The notes under the pieces were generated by a model. It searched no databases and was not told the DNA's origin. It saw nothing but the letters and a program-made list of their open reading frames with translations. A DNA stretch of 64,000 nucleotides. Origin: Salvia splendens (Eukaryota > Streptophyta > Magnoliopsida > Lamiales > Lamiaceae). The first letter of the stretch is position 1. Each line of letters begins with the position of its first letter. Below, in pieces: positions 23,016 to 34,253 of the stretch. Location of the stretch: positions 4,404,501 to 4,468,500 of the forward strand of contig NC_056034.1 of the NCBI RefSeq assembly GCF_004379255.2, in the 5' to 3' direction. The position numbers and the translations under genes are program-made.

Positions 23016-23498
23016 CTATGCAGAGACCGATCCGCAAGAGAGAGCCATGAGCAGAATCGCAGCCTGCTCTTCCTCCCTTAGTTTGCTCATCAGCTTACTT
23101 GATCTCATGAATCGCATCTTCAAAATCTCTCCGACTTTGCTGCTCCGATCTTCGCTCCTCTTCTTTTTCCGGTTTCCGGTATCCAATCCCAGCCTCTCTC
23201 TCCTCCTCTTGTTGTACTTGATTCCGCACGCATTGCACAACGACTACAGATTCGACCGATCAAAAATCAAAATCAGTGTGAAAATTAAATCATAAGAAAA
23301 TACTAGATCGCATTTCACCTTAGGTCCGTGAGGACCGCCTCGCCAGAGAGGAGTTCTGGTGGTGCGACAATCAGTGCAGATTTTCTTCTCCTCCGAAATT
23401 TGTTGCTGGATATTCAGGCAAATTAAAAATTAAAATAAAGATGATCGGAGAAAAGTAGTAAAAATGGCGATCAGTAGATTTGTCACCTTCAGATCCAT
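23016..23498 (-). CDS. small LLM-domain GATA transcription factor (GATA15/16/17-like)
   Basis: Three exons, joined 23487-23498, 23319-23405 and 23016-23243, give a 108-residue protein. The splice sites are GT...AG and all junctions fall between codons. Exon 1 encodes only MDLK, and an in-frame TAG lies just upstream. Seen: one plant-type zinc finger CX2CX18CX2C (Cys 14, 17, 36, 39) with TRTPLWRGGPHGPK and SLCNACGIKYNK, then a basic tail RRRER/RKKKR that can serve DNA binding and nuclear import. The C-terminus EEEQAAILLMALSCGSVSA is the LLM domain of small B-class GATA factors. Known for the class: nuclear regulators binding GATA sites, linked to greening and cytokinin responses. A specific orthologue cannot be assigned. 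The tiny first exon is the least certain part. Confidence 0.88.
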
Positions 23499-23821
23499 GC
23501 GATGATCGGATGAATGATTCTATTCGATCTACAGATTTATTTAGAGTGATGAATGAGTCTGTAATTTTGAGTGGTAGTGTGCTTGTACTCTTTTTTGGGA
23601 TAGAGAAATGTAAAATAGTGAGATGGAGACTAGTCAGACATACACGAAACCCTACCTGACTTTACCCTTTTTCTTTTATTGACGGTTTTGCCCTTATCCT
23701 ACTTCCAAAATTGCAGTTATCTGCCAATGACACTCAAAATTGGACCGATAGGCTTATGGACAAAGCTATTGATTCATAGTTTAATCGAGCTGAACGATCT
23801 AATTACAGGTTGGATTAACGT

Positions 23822-24917
23822 AATGTTTTAAAAATCGGACTGGTAAGCGAACCGGCGTCATTACTGGTTCACTGGTCGAACCATTGGTTGAACCGGAATA
23901 CTGTTTATATATATATATATATATATATTTATTTATTTAGTAGTAAATAATAAAATTTAATCAAATGTTTTATCAATAAATATTATAGTATTATACATTT
24001 AATAGTATTATTATAGAAAACAAGTCTTGTACTACTATATTAGAATATTTAATGACGTTAAGTTTAAATACAATAATAAATTATAATACACAATATTAAA
24101 AACTAGTATTAAACTCTATGTATAATTATAAAATCCTATATTATAAAACATTAGTGATTGTAAAAGTATAATTAAAATATAAGAAATATATTAAAATTAA
24201 CAATTTCTTAAAAGAATATATAAAATTAAAATGAAATATCTTAAAAGAATATAAAATTAAAAAGAATATATTTTTAGTGAATGATAGAATTTTGTTAATT
24301 TTTTATCAACAAATATAATTAAATATATAAATTATACTAGTAGTAAGTTATTGTAAATAAAAAATTTAATATTTATGTATAAAAATAAATAAGTTCATAG
24401 TATTATTTTCAAAAAGTAATGCGGCAAAATAATATTATACACAAAGATATATGAATAAACATAAATTAAAAATATATATTTAGTAAATACTCCTAGTATA
24501 TAATCAAATAGTAGTAAACTTTTAATATAATTAATCACATAATCTTAATATACATATATACGTATTAAACACGGATTATTAGTTTATATAGATAAATATT
24601 TCGTGTTTAACATATGAAAATCATTTATGTTCATATTACTACCAAGAAGTCCTTGTGGTGTAGTGGTAGAATTGTTGGTAAGTTCACCGGGAGGTCTTGA
24701 GTTCGACCCCTATTAAGGCCAAAATTTTAGAATAAAATTTTGAAAAGCATTTGAACCGGTTTCCGGTTCCCGGCCAGACCAGTCCGACCGGCCGGTTTCG
24801 GCGGTTCATGGCGGTTGAACATGTCACTGGTTTTATAGTGCTAACCGGACCGGACCACCTACCGGTTCGCGGTTGAACCAGTCGAACCGGCTGGTCCGGT
24901 CCGGTTTTTAAAACATT
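23822..24917. mobile_element. non-autonomous Mutator-like element with GAACCGG-rich arms
   Basis: Ends are inverted repeats: AATGTTTTAAAAATCGGAC at the left and GTCCGGTTTTTAAAACATT at the right. They are followed inward by many GAACCGG / CCGGTTC motifs. The direct repeat GGATTAACGT (shared identity TTGGATTAACGTAAT) flanks both ends, at 23810-23824 and 24916-24930. The interior is AT-rich with a (TA)n run near 23906-23926 and contains a SINE. No transposase. Confidence 0.72.
24650..24745 (+). mobile_element. tRNA-derived SINE fragment
   Basis: TGTGGTGTAGTGGTAGAAT resembles an A box and GGTCTTGAGTTCGACCCC a B box with normal spacing, followed by a short body. There is no clear poly(A) tail and edges are approximate. 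It lies within the Mutator-like element 23822-24917. Confidence 0.55.
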
Positions 24918-24930
24918 GGATTAACGTAAT

Positions 24931-26483
24931 AAATTTTATCATTTTGAGTCGTCCGCTAAAATTAGACTAATTCTAAAAATAGAAAATTTTAAACCAATAC
25001 TAACCATACACATCATTTTAAATGTGGATCTCACATTTTACTAACACTACCTTCGCCACATTTTCCCTTTCTTTCTTTTACTTTACCAATTATGCATTAA
25101 AACCTATATCATTTATAACTTTATCTATTTTTTGTGGGAGTATAAGATGCAGACTTCAAGATATGGGGAGGGGTTTGAGTTACTTTACTCATGTTATAAA
25201 ATCATATGTGAGCCCCTCCCAGTATACTTTATTCCTAACTACAAAAGCCATCATAAATAAATTCCAAAGAAAAAAAGAAAATTAGAAAGTGTGTATGTTA
25301 AAACTTAAAAGAGGAGAATCGCATTTAATAGAAAGAGGGCATAGAAATATGTTGATATGACAATGCAATAGAGTTGACATTCTTTACGCCATTGGGATTG
25401 TGATGTGGAATTAAAATTTTGCGATATTTGAATCTAGTTGGTAGATTGCCAGTCATTGGATCAGTTTGATTTTACTATGTCAATTTGATTTTTTTTATAT
25501 TTCTTTTCCTATATTTAAATGATGGATGTCTTAAAGTGATATGGGATGATTTTCAATTACTCATACTCCTTAATCAAACGACTAAAGTAGCATATATAGT
25601 ATATTCGAATAAGACATGTTTCTGAGACCGAAAACATTATTCTCTCTATTCAATGTGATCTTTCTTCACCCCTATTAAATATATAATATAATCTACTACT
25701 CCACATGATGGATTTTTAGAAGAAAGGGTAAAAAACAATGACACAACATGTGGCAGGTTGTTACTCAGGTTGTGGTATGAAACACAATGGTCCATAGCTC
25801 TTTCCACTTAAAGAAACACTTCACTATCTATTGGGTTATATTAAGACTTTCTAAAATGTACAGTACATTCTAAATTACTTTTACTTTGTGAAAATATTGA
25901 AAACATAGTTAGATTAACCTAGCTAGTAGAATGATCGACTTTATGAATCAAGTTAAGATTTGTCTCCCCATCGATTGGCCACGTCGGATTGGCCTAGAAA
26001 GTGAAAGATTACGAATCACGTGCAAACAAAATTTTCAAGATCAAACTAATTAACCTACACCTAAAAGTGGCATACGTGTGTGTATACTTCAACAAAACAT
26101 TATGCTGCCCTCACGAAAAGAAGACTAAATACAAAGTGCAACTTTCATGGCAGTTTTGCGTTGCATCACAAAAGTTGTCAAAACTAACAGCTCATCGCGA
26201 ACCGGCTGATAATATCACAATGACCCTCTGTAGTATTCAACAGCCATAGATGGCTAAGCTAAGATGAACTGCTTCTCTTCAACTGTGACTCTAACTTGCA
26301 GTTCAAGGACTCTGATGACTATTCAACTAGCCAGCTCAGAAACACTTTTGAGCATAACGGGATAAATATAATGCCTCCTGTAAATTTTAACATCTACGTA
26401 CATTACATCCTTGCTTACTGAAATTTGAACAACAAAAGTATATACTACTCCATAAAACAAATAAGTGGATTAAGACTTTACCT
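24931..26483. other. intergenic, downstream of importin-alpha pseudogene
   Basis: AT-rich DNA. Between 25010 and 25150 it resembles the interior of a Stowaway-type MITE (CTTTACCAATTATGCATTAAAA is shared with 27600-27650). Nothing coding is supported. Confidence 0.45.
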
Positions 26484-27410
26484 TCAACCAAACTTGAAAC
26501 CCCCAGAAGGAACAGGAAGATCACCACCTCCAAAATTGAACCCATCTTGTGCAGCATCACCAGAGACCAACTGCTCATCGTCTTCCTCTAACCAGTATGT
26601 TTCAAGTATCTTGACTGCCTTCTCATAAATTTCATTATTATCGTGACTTTGAAGATTTTCAATCTTCTCCAGACCCTCTGCATCATCAATCATCTGAGCA
26701 AAAACATTCACGTCTCCGGAGTTCCCTTGATTTTTGTCTGCTTCTCCAACCTTCAAAATGTTTTCAAGACCTTCTAAGCACACCGTGGCAATTCTTGGGT
26801 CAGGACAAATCAGGAGATCACAAAGTGGCTTTATACACCCCTCACGTACCAAGAACCTGCCACATAAGTTAACTCAGCTTCTGATGCGGATTACAATCAA
26901 TGATAAATGCGACAACATTGATAAAATAATTTACTTGATTTGCTCATGAGTTCCACCAGAAGTGGTATTTGAAATAGCCCAAGCAGCTTCTTTCTTTATA
27001 TCAAACTCGGCAGTTTGAAGCAAAGTAACAAGAGGGGCAATGAGACCGGCCTCAATCATAGCCTGCTCATTCAGTGCAAGACCTCAGTCATTAACAAGGA
27101 AAGGATAATCTGATATACTTTAACAAATAGACAAATAACAATATAGCCTGATTCGTCAAACTGAGCATTCTTCCACATGAATGGATGATAATGAAACAAA
27201 ACAAAGACAAATGTCCCAGCACTTCAGTTAATATTCCAAGAAATGAATTCGATCTCTATTTCTTGCAGTGATGTTTGAGATAGTCCAACAGGCTTCCTTC
27301 TTAATGCTTTTCTTGTAATTTTGTGTCAACAAGTTAAGCAAACAAGGAAGAGCCCTATTATCAATGATAACCTGCAACAGACGAGTTAACCACATTATAA
27401 AACTATACTA

Positions 27411-27691
27411 CCTCCGTCCCTTAAAAATGGAAACTATTTCCATTTTAGTCCGTCCCTTAAAAATAGAAACTTTCAAATCTTTATTTTAGGAAGTGGGCCC
27501 ACAATCCACTAAACTACTTCCACTATTTTCTCTCTTCCTCTCTCTTACTTTACCCATTTTTCTTTCCCTATCTCTTACTTTACCCATTTTTCTTTCCCTA
27601 TCTCTTACTTTACCAATTCTTCTACCTTATTTTACCAATTGTGCATTAAAACCCATTTTGTTTCCAAAAATTCTATTTTAAAGGATGGAGG
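27411..27691. mobile_element. Stowaway-like MITE in importin-alpha intron 7
   Basis: Ends CCTCCGTCCCTTAAAAATGG and TTTTAAAGGATGGAGG with TA on both sides. Near the left end the phrase AGTCCGTCCCTTAAAAATAG repeats the terminus. Between 27540 and 27620 a roughly 32-base unit with TCTCTTACTTTACCCATTTT is tandemly repeated two and a half times. Confidence 0.8.
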
Positions 27692-29430
27692 TAGTAATGC
27701 CAAACTATAGTTGCACAACAAAAATAGGGGTAAATGTAAGGAGAAGGGCTCAAAGATAGCTCACAACAGACAATAGTTTCGCAAAGACAAGAAAATATGC
27801 CATAGATCTTTTGCAAGTGTGCCCAAAACTTCATAAAATAGCTTTACAATTTACAATATAGTGATACCCTTCTAAATTCTTGATTTCATTTATTTCTTCT
27901 TCCAGTGCCTCTTATGGCGTGCACAAGGAGTGTGCAGGTTTAAAATACTACAAGCATAACTTTATAACCACATAACTTATCCCAACAAAAACAACACTCT
28001 CTTGCCAGAAATTAAAATAAACAAATTCAACTGCAAACCTGAGTTTGGACATCGTCACCGTCACAATATTACCAACAGTGCGCAGAGCAGGAACCAAAAC
28101 AGATGGAGAAGGATGCCTAAAAGGACAGAAACAGTTAAAGAGACCAGTCAAGACTAAAAAGTTCTGCCAACCCTAAGCACATTGTATAGGAATAATATCA
28201 TATGAGTTGTAACTTACATTAACAGCTCAGCCAACCGAGAGCACACGTGAGCGTCGATCACAGCTTGGATTTTATCATTGGTGCCATCAGATAAATATGA
28301 AAGTGCCCAGCACGCATCCGTGAGGACTTCCTCATCAGTCGTATGTATAAGATGTGTAAGAGCAGGTAGTGCTGGTTTCACCTGTCAGTGAACATAAAAA
28401 AATGAGAGGTTGAAATCAAGCAAACATCATACAGAGGCATCTTGATTAATATAATGTACAAACCAGCTCTCAAACTGCGGTTGTGGCTTTCACCTGCAGA
28501 AATTTGACAGTGTCCATGTTGCGTTCCAAAGCATAGATAGCTTTGCCTGATCACTAAATTGCGCCAGCAGAGGTGCTAAAACTCCGTAACTAAGCACAAG
28601 ATCACGACACTTTGGTGAGTCACCAGCAACATTTCCCAGTGGCCATAAGCCTGAATAATTGTCAATGTTTGGAAAAAACATGCAGTCAGCAACACAACTG
28701 AGCAATACTCAGATTAGAACTGGAGCAGAATTTAAGTCCCAAATAGACCGTATAAGCACTCACTTATAAATTTTAAGTACCTGTTCACGGACATCATCAC
28801 TCGGAGAACTAAGAAGTCTCACAAAAATGGGAACAGCATTATGGTCAATCACGACTTTTGTATGCTCAGATGTCCCAGAGGCAATGTTTGTGAGCGCCCA
28901 CGCTGCCTCAAACTAGAATATTGGGAAAGCTACTACTTGAGAACACATCATATGAGCATATTTATTAGGAGACAAACTGCACAGAATTATTCGACAAAAG
29001 CTTAGACCTGAAGCTGAGGATAATCATCTCTGGCAAGAAACTCCACAAAGCGGGGAACTACTCCAGACTTTATTACTTCCTCAATCAGCGGATTCCGCTC
29101 TGTCCAAACAAAATTACCATAATAAACCCAATGACCTTCAACAAAAAGAAATATACAGATAGCAATCAGGAGAAAATCTCCTAAACATGAAATATTTGCT
29201 TACCTATCGAAAGAAGCTTGCGGAACTGGGTCGTGGCTTCAAGTTGCAGAGTAGCATCATCCGACCAAATCCCAGCAATCATTCCAGGGAGACTTTGCAA
29301 CTGGAGAAAGAATACAAATACATCATGATGTATCATGTACTGTACGTTTCACTTGATCCACCAAATTAATTTAATTACGACTTACACAACTGTCTACAAG
29401 CTATATAGAACTCAAACTCAATTGAATCAC

Positions 29431-29553
29431 TGTTACGGACTCAATTCCCACATCGGTTGTGAGGACAACTGATGTGGGGTATATAGACTAAATGAGCTCT
29501 CTCTCCTAACAGGCTAGTCTTTTGAGATGAGTTCTCCTGTTCGGTCTGTATCA
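29431..29553. mobile_element. solo LTR (TRIM-like) in importin-alpha intron 1
   Basis: A 123-base sequence starting TGTTACGG and ending GTATCA, flanked by ATCAC on both sides (29426-29430, 29554-29558). It contains CCCACATCGGTTGTGAGG and GGGGTATATAGACT, typical of short LTRs of miniature retrotransposons. No internal region or second LTR is present, so it is read as a solo LTR. Confidence 0.8.
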
Positions 29554-30010
29554 ATCACATACAAGCAATGTATAGGGAAGATCACTCCCAACATCTAGAG
29601 AATTTTTGATCTTATTCTATAACTTGGAACTATAAACACAAGGAACAGAGTGACATTAAAGCCTTTACTGTTAGGCAGCAGCTAATCAACAATCAAACAA
29701 AACCACTAAATCCAACATGATCGGATCAAAAACCCTAAAGCAATCCATTCAAAGTCAGGAAAAAGGAAACGATTCGGTTCAATCAGGTGATGGATTCTAC
29801 CTTCTTGTCGAGCTGTGGAACAGCGACTGCAGGCTGGAATTGCTGCGGCTGAAGGCCCTCGCGCCGCTGCTTCTGCAAGTTCTCCTCCCTCTTACTCTTC
29901 CGGATCTCCACCATGTTATCCTCCCGGCGGCGGCGGCCTTCCTCCGCGTCGACGGACACCTTGTACCGGTTCCGGCGGACCTCCGTTCTGGCGCTCGGCC
30001 TCAACGACAT

Positions 30011-31263
30011 TGTTCCGACGCACCAAAAGGAAGGAGAAATGAGAGAGTGCGAGCGAGCACACCAGTTAATAAGTAAACGGCTTTTCTCTGACGGATTATG
30101 ATTAATTATAATTATAATTATAATTAATTATGTCCAATTGATTCGTTGAAAATGGCTTCATAGTCTTTAATTTCCAGGTTCGGTCTATCTTAGGCCCAAG
30201 TAAATGGACAACGCCCCACCTGGCTCGGAAAAAAGTCCATTAATAAGATCACGGCCCAAGCAAATGGACAACGCCCCACCAGGCTCGAAAATTCCATTAT
30301 GAACATCATCACTAATTTGAGTTAATTGTAGGGGTGTTAAAAATACCATAATATTTAAATATCAGACTCTTTGTATTGAAAAGAATGAAGTTTAGTTATA
30401 CCGTAATTTTTGAAACAGCGTGATACTAAAAAAAATATGATAACAATATGAATTTTCATATATCGATGTGTATCTCGAAATGTCAAAATTTCTGTATGTA
30501 CCGTAAATTACAATAAATACCGAAATTTACTATATATCTCATATATAATGACATCAATATATGCCTTAAAATGGTACTCCATATTGTGAATGCTGAATAT
30601 ATATTTTTATATATATATAATAAATATATTTATAATACTCTTATATAATGGTACAGTAGTATACCATACCAAAATCGGGTATGTCATAAAATTCGGGCAA
30701 AACATTTTTATCCAATGTCACAGTTTTTTTTATATTTTTACACTAGGGGCTTTGATAAACTGGTAATGCCTAGATATAAATACTTATATGACTATTTTCA
30801 AGTGTTTAGTATCGTAGTTAACATATCATGTAAGCATGTGTTATCCCTCTATGGCTCATCCAAGCCCGCAGTTTTTTTCTCAAAATATAAGGATATGTAT
30901 CTCACAAATTTGGTCGGATAGCATTTATGCCTTATTTCTTGTCTACCAAATAACAACGAGAAAACCCTTATTTGAGCTTATCTTGACACGAATCCCGTAT
31001 TTCTTATCTTACTTTGCAAATCTTCTTATGTGTATGCAATAGACATATAAGTTTCTTAAGAATAAAAATACTACAAATATTTTCCTTATTAGTAGCTTTT
31101 AGTTGGAGTGACCCAATGTGCTAGTCCAAATCTCGAATGCTTTGGGTTATGATTGAAATCTTTACCTGATTAACCAGCTATCCAAATAGGCTAACCCAGA
31201 CTCATTGAACCGGCCTCTTTAACATCCAGATAATACTACTTTTAAATTACATCATATCATTAA
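30011..31263. other. intergenic upstream of importin-alpha
   Basis: This contains the former promoter, with a TAATTATAATTATAATTA run near 30095-30130. A directly repeated segment is listed separately. From about 30330 to 30700 there are TACCATA / TACCGTA phrases like those in the hAT-type element at 39368-39957, but no clear ends. No gene. Confidence 0.45.
30192..30295. repeat. two direct copies of a 45-base unit
   Basis: GGCCCAAGTAAATGGACAAC followed by GCCCCACCTGGCTCG at 30192-30237 recurs with three or so changes at 30255-30295. It lies about 200 bases upstream of the importin-alpha start, so could be promoter sequence or a small local duplication. Confidence 0.7.
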
Positions 31264-32143
31264 GGGCACCCGCAACACGGCGCGCCACCGTCCCGCGTTT
31301 CGTCGCGGAGGGACGGAACGCTCGCGCGACGCGTTGCGGCATATCGTCCCTTCCCGCGACCCGTGCATGCGAGACACGGGACGGGCTGTCACGCCACGCG
31401 CCGTGGCGCGCCCCTGCGCCATGCGTGACACCCACTCGCCGGCCCGCGAGTGGGCGTCGTCACGCTGACGCAATAAATCATTTTTTTTTTAAATCGAATT
31501 TTTTAAAAAATACTTTTTATTTATAAAAATTATTTTTATATTTAAAAACAATTTTTACAAATAAATGAATACAAGAAATTCGTAATAGCCCATATATATT
31601 TGATGGGCTTGCGGATTTATGAAATCATTCTTGGTTGTTTCTCTTTTATAAAGGACAAAAACATTCTTGGTTGTTTCTCATTTATAGAGACATCCTTGAA
31701 TGTTTTATGTCTTACTTTCGATGTGGGACAAACTCATTCTTGGTTGTTATTCTTTTATAGAGACATCCTTGAATGATTTTGTCCCACATCGAAAGTGAAA
31801 CATAAAACATTCAAGGATGTCTCTATAAAATTGTATTTTAAATTATGTCATTTTTATTTTTTAGGATTTTAATTATGTCTTTTTTTATATTTTTGAATTT
31901 TAAGTTGTATTTTTATTTTATGTTGTAATGTTATTTTAATTTTAATGAAGTGTGTTTGTTTTAATTGAATTGGGTTGGAAATAAAAATAAAAAATGAAAT
32001 TGAATGAATAGTAATTAAATGGCCGGTTAAGGGACGGAGCGTTGCAGGTTCTGTCCCTTAGTTAAGGGACGGAGTAAAAAAGTACAGTGGGACCCTCAAA
32101 TAGTAGTTTAAGGGACGGTGGGGAGACAGCGTAGTGGATGCTC
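31264..32143. mobile_element. Harbinger-type MITE with internal hairpin
   Basis: Starts GGGCACCCGCAACACGG and ends GCGTAGTGGATGCTC, with TAA on both sides (31261-31263, 32144-32146). The first 200 bases are GC-rich and share blocks such as GACACCCACTCG with the right end of the transposase-bearing element ending at 46263, suggesting a deletion derivative of that lineage. It carries a second inverted-repeat structure at 31686-31825. Confidence 0.78.
31686..31825. repeat. long inverted repeat (hairpin)
   Basis: The left arm AGAGACATCCTTGAATGTTT ... TCGATGTGGGACAAA (31686-31732) is almost perfectly complementary to the right arm TTTGTCCCACATCGAAAG ... CAAGGATGTCTCT (31779-31825). A phrase CATTCTTGGTTGTT occurs three times near 31626, 31662 and 31735. 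If transcribed, this would fold into a stem of about 45 pairs. Confidence 0.8.
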
Positions 32144-32146
32144 TAA

Positions 32147-32612
32147 TGTCTTTAAAAATCATTCCATTTATCACCAAAAAAAATTATAACTGTGCTTATT
32201 AATGGCTAGGTGGAAACATTATGACAAGCAAATTTATAATCTAACATGAAATTATATTAAGCATACCCAAACCACTTCACTTATGAAATCAAGTTTAGGG
32301 AAATAAAAACCTTCAAAATATTTCAGTTCACTTAAGTGGGGGATGGTTTAGGCCAAGTAATTAGTAATGGTATGCATATTTTCTTCATGTTCAAGATAGC
32401 TGCGCCGACAAAAAAAGATACAGACTTTCGGCCAAGGGGAAACTTGGCTTCAAAACACTTCAAAACCTCCTTACCTTTTCAGCCCACTGCCGCCTGCACT
32501 CAAACACAGCCAAATAATCAAATGGTATTTAATCCCACAATTTTCTCACCACCTCAGCATCTCTACTTCCTATTTTTATCAAAGAAAAATATACAAATCT
32601 GTAATTTCAAAG
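32147..32612. other. intergenic, possible leader of the following small frame
   Basis: No recognised element. A frame at 32336-32635 overlaps the next one but has no known motif and no codon-usage signal I can trust. Confidence 0.4.
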
Positions 32613-32870
32613 ATGGAAACAGAAGAAGGTGGTGAAATCGCTACTATAAACTATGGTAGCAACGAAAGCGATGCTGCTGAGATCTGGCAACACACACACA
32701 CTGGAGAAATACTAACTGAATCCAGTGTGAGGAAAGCAGTAGCACGAAGGGCAGTATATGGGTCAAGCCAACCGCGGAGAAGGGGTAGACAGCTCAGAAT
32801 TATTAACAACAACAGACGACCAAGTAGACTCAGCAAAGTTAGCCTTGCTGATGAACCTGAAAAAAATTAG
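32613..32870 (+). CDS. hypothetical protein of 85 residues
   Basis: I do not recognise this protein. The frame starts METEEGGEIATIN, contains an acidic N-terminal half and a basic C-terminal half with RRRGRQLRIINNNRRPSRLS, and ends SLADEPEKN. It has no membrane segment, signal peptide or zinc-binding pattern. It is less AT-rich than its surroundings, which is why I list it; the ATG context AAAGATGG is reasonable. There is no neighbour that suggests a job, and a chance frame or a small peptide gene are both possible. Confidence 0.3.
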   Translation: METEEGGEIATINYGSNESDAAEIWQHTHTGEILTESSVRKAVARRAVYGSSQPRRRGRQLRIINNNRRPSRLSKVSLADEPEKN

Positions 32871-33198
32871 CAGTATTTCTCATATGAGTTCAGAAATATT
32901 TAAATAGTTGTAGCATATCATTAATTCTCTTCTCTCTCACATAGTATAGGAAAGGTAATTGCATTAGTTTCAATTTCTGAATACCAAAATTATGTGATAG
33001 TGATAGTGATAGTGCATTGTTGCATATTGTGGTGCTTAATCTTCTCCGTTTGACATTCCTGCAAAAAGAAATAAGATCTCAGAAATGGCAGTGTCCAATA
33101 AGATACATTTTCAATTTTTGGTTGGGCTAAGGCAGTTGGGTTGGATTAGCCCACCAAGGCCCAAGCCATATGTTGAACTGGCATCCCAGCCTGCCTAA
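32871..33198. other. intergenic, no feature seen
   Basis: AT-rich DNA with a GTGATAGTGATAGTGATAGT microsatellite near 32993-33013. Nothing coding. Confidence 0.45.
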
Positions 33199-33655
33199 GA
33201 GCACCCACAATGGGGCGCCCGATGGCGTCCATCGTCCTCGGGCGCGGACGATGGCACCATTGTGGGTGCCTGGCATCGGGCGTGCCCGATGCTCATGGCG
33301 GATACATCGTCCGCAGCGTATAGCACGGACGATAGCCTATCGTCCGCGCCATCGTCCGCCGCATTGTGGGCTCCGCGGACGATGACAAGCGGTTTCATTT
33401 TTTGATTAGCCGGTTTTTAGTGTAACTTGAATCGTGTAACTTTTTCTGTAATCAATATTCGCCGGTTTTTAATTACTCGTTCTTTTTTTATTAATTTTCG
33501 TTTGCATACTATATTTGAAAATATTTAAATTAATTAAACAAAACAATAGTACAACTGATGACGTGGCGCGCCTTAGGGCGCCACACTGCAGGTGAAGGGT
33601 AGAAGGATAAAACTGATGACGTGGCGTGCCTTAGGGCGTCCCACTGTTAATGGTC
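33199..33655. mobile_element. Harbinger-type MITE
   Basis: Starts GAGCACCCACAATGGGG and ends ACTGTTAATGGTC, with TAA on both sides (33196-33198, 33656-33658). The left 190 bases are GC-rich with repeated CGTCCGC / GCGGACGATG motifs. The terminal repeats have diverged. No coding sequence. Confidence 0.65.
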
Positions 33656-33998
33656 TAACTAATAACCTCAATATTCGTTGAAAATCAATTGATTTAATAT
33701 AAATGTCACTGATCCATGTTCGTTATGAGTCCTTAGGATGATCTATAATCTATATTAATACACTCTTTAAATAGAAAATTACAGAATCAAATAAAAGAAG
33801 TAGCCATTCAAGATTTAGTCTGCAATACAAAGTGTCCGAATCGGCATCGTCAACTTAATCAATCACAAAAAGGATAAACTATAATGATCGAGGCTAGCAC
33901 GACACTGTAATAAACTATTATAAAATAACGCAAATAAATGCATTTAAATAACTACTATAGTATATTTCACATCCCAAAATCATCACCTTGTCAAAAAT

Positions 33999-34253
33999 AT
34001 GGAAGGCAGCGGGTGGCCAGGTTTGATGAGGATCGACATTGTGAACGGAGCCAATCGATCCGAGTCGCCACCGATTCACGCAGCAGCGAATCGGTCGAGC
34101 AAGGCCGCGAAGCGCCGCAGCCGCCAGATGAAGAGGAGGAAAAGGGTAGCCGCGTATAGGTTTTACGGAGTTGAAGGTAGGATGAAAGTTTCTATCACAA
34201 AAGGGTTTTGTTGGATCAAGAAGAAGTGCTCTGAGATTATTCACGGCTATTGA
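33999..34253 (+). CDS. DUF3511 domain protein
   Basis: A single-exon protein of 84 residues. The C-terminal half (about residues 43-84) matches the plant DUF3511 family by eye: a basic start RQMKRRKRVAAYRFYGVEG, then KVSITKGFCWIKKKCSEII and the terminal HGY. The family consists of short plant proteins of unknown biochemical role, usually about 80-120 residues, with this domain at the very C-terminus, so length and layout fit. The N-terminus is Ser/Ala/Arg-rich and probably disordered. No signal peptide or membrane segment is seen. The ATG at 33999 is the first in frame after the upstream leader. Function is unknown. Confidence 0.75.
   Translation: MEGSGWPGLMRIDIVNGANRSESPPIHAAANRSSKAAKRRSRQMKRRKRVAAYRFYGVEGRMKVSITKGFCWIKKKCSEIIHGY

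Larger units (their letters stand above)
26484..30010 (-). pseudogene. importin subunit alpha, intron-containing, with several lesions
   Basis: The parent protein is the nuclear-import adaptor importin-alpha, which binds cargo through armadillo repeats and importin-beta through an N-terminal IBB domain. Ten exons are recognisable: 29801-30010 (IBB, MSLRPSARTEVRRNRYK), 29204-29300, 29008-29099, 28781-28912, 28464-28650, 28218-28381, 28039-28116, about 27245-27371, 26937-27062 and 26484-26856 (acidic C-terminus ending GGGFKFG). Conserved [18 protein letters not shown] and EAAWAISN blocks are present. Lesions: one base missing at the start of exon 5 (before LWPLGNV), TGA after FCR, one base missing after GNIVT in exon 7, and no GT donor after exon 8. 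The lesions are few and introns are kept, so this was recently a real gene, not a retrocopy. Assembly or base-calling errors are the alternative explanation. Confidence 0.85.

Noticed and set aside
24650..24745. Possible tRNA gene
   Set aside because: Same reason: B box and A box are present, but no acceptor stem closes; it is SINE-like.
30330..30700. Further hAT-type element with TACCATA motifs
   Set aside because: No convincing ends or target duplication could be found; only motif resemblance to 39368-39957.
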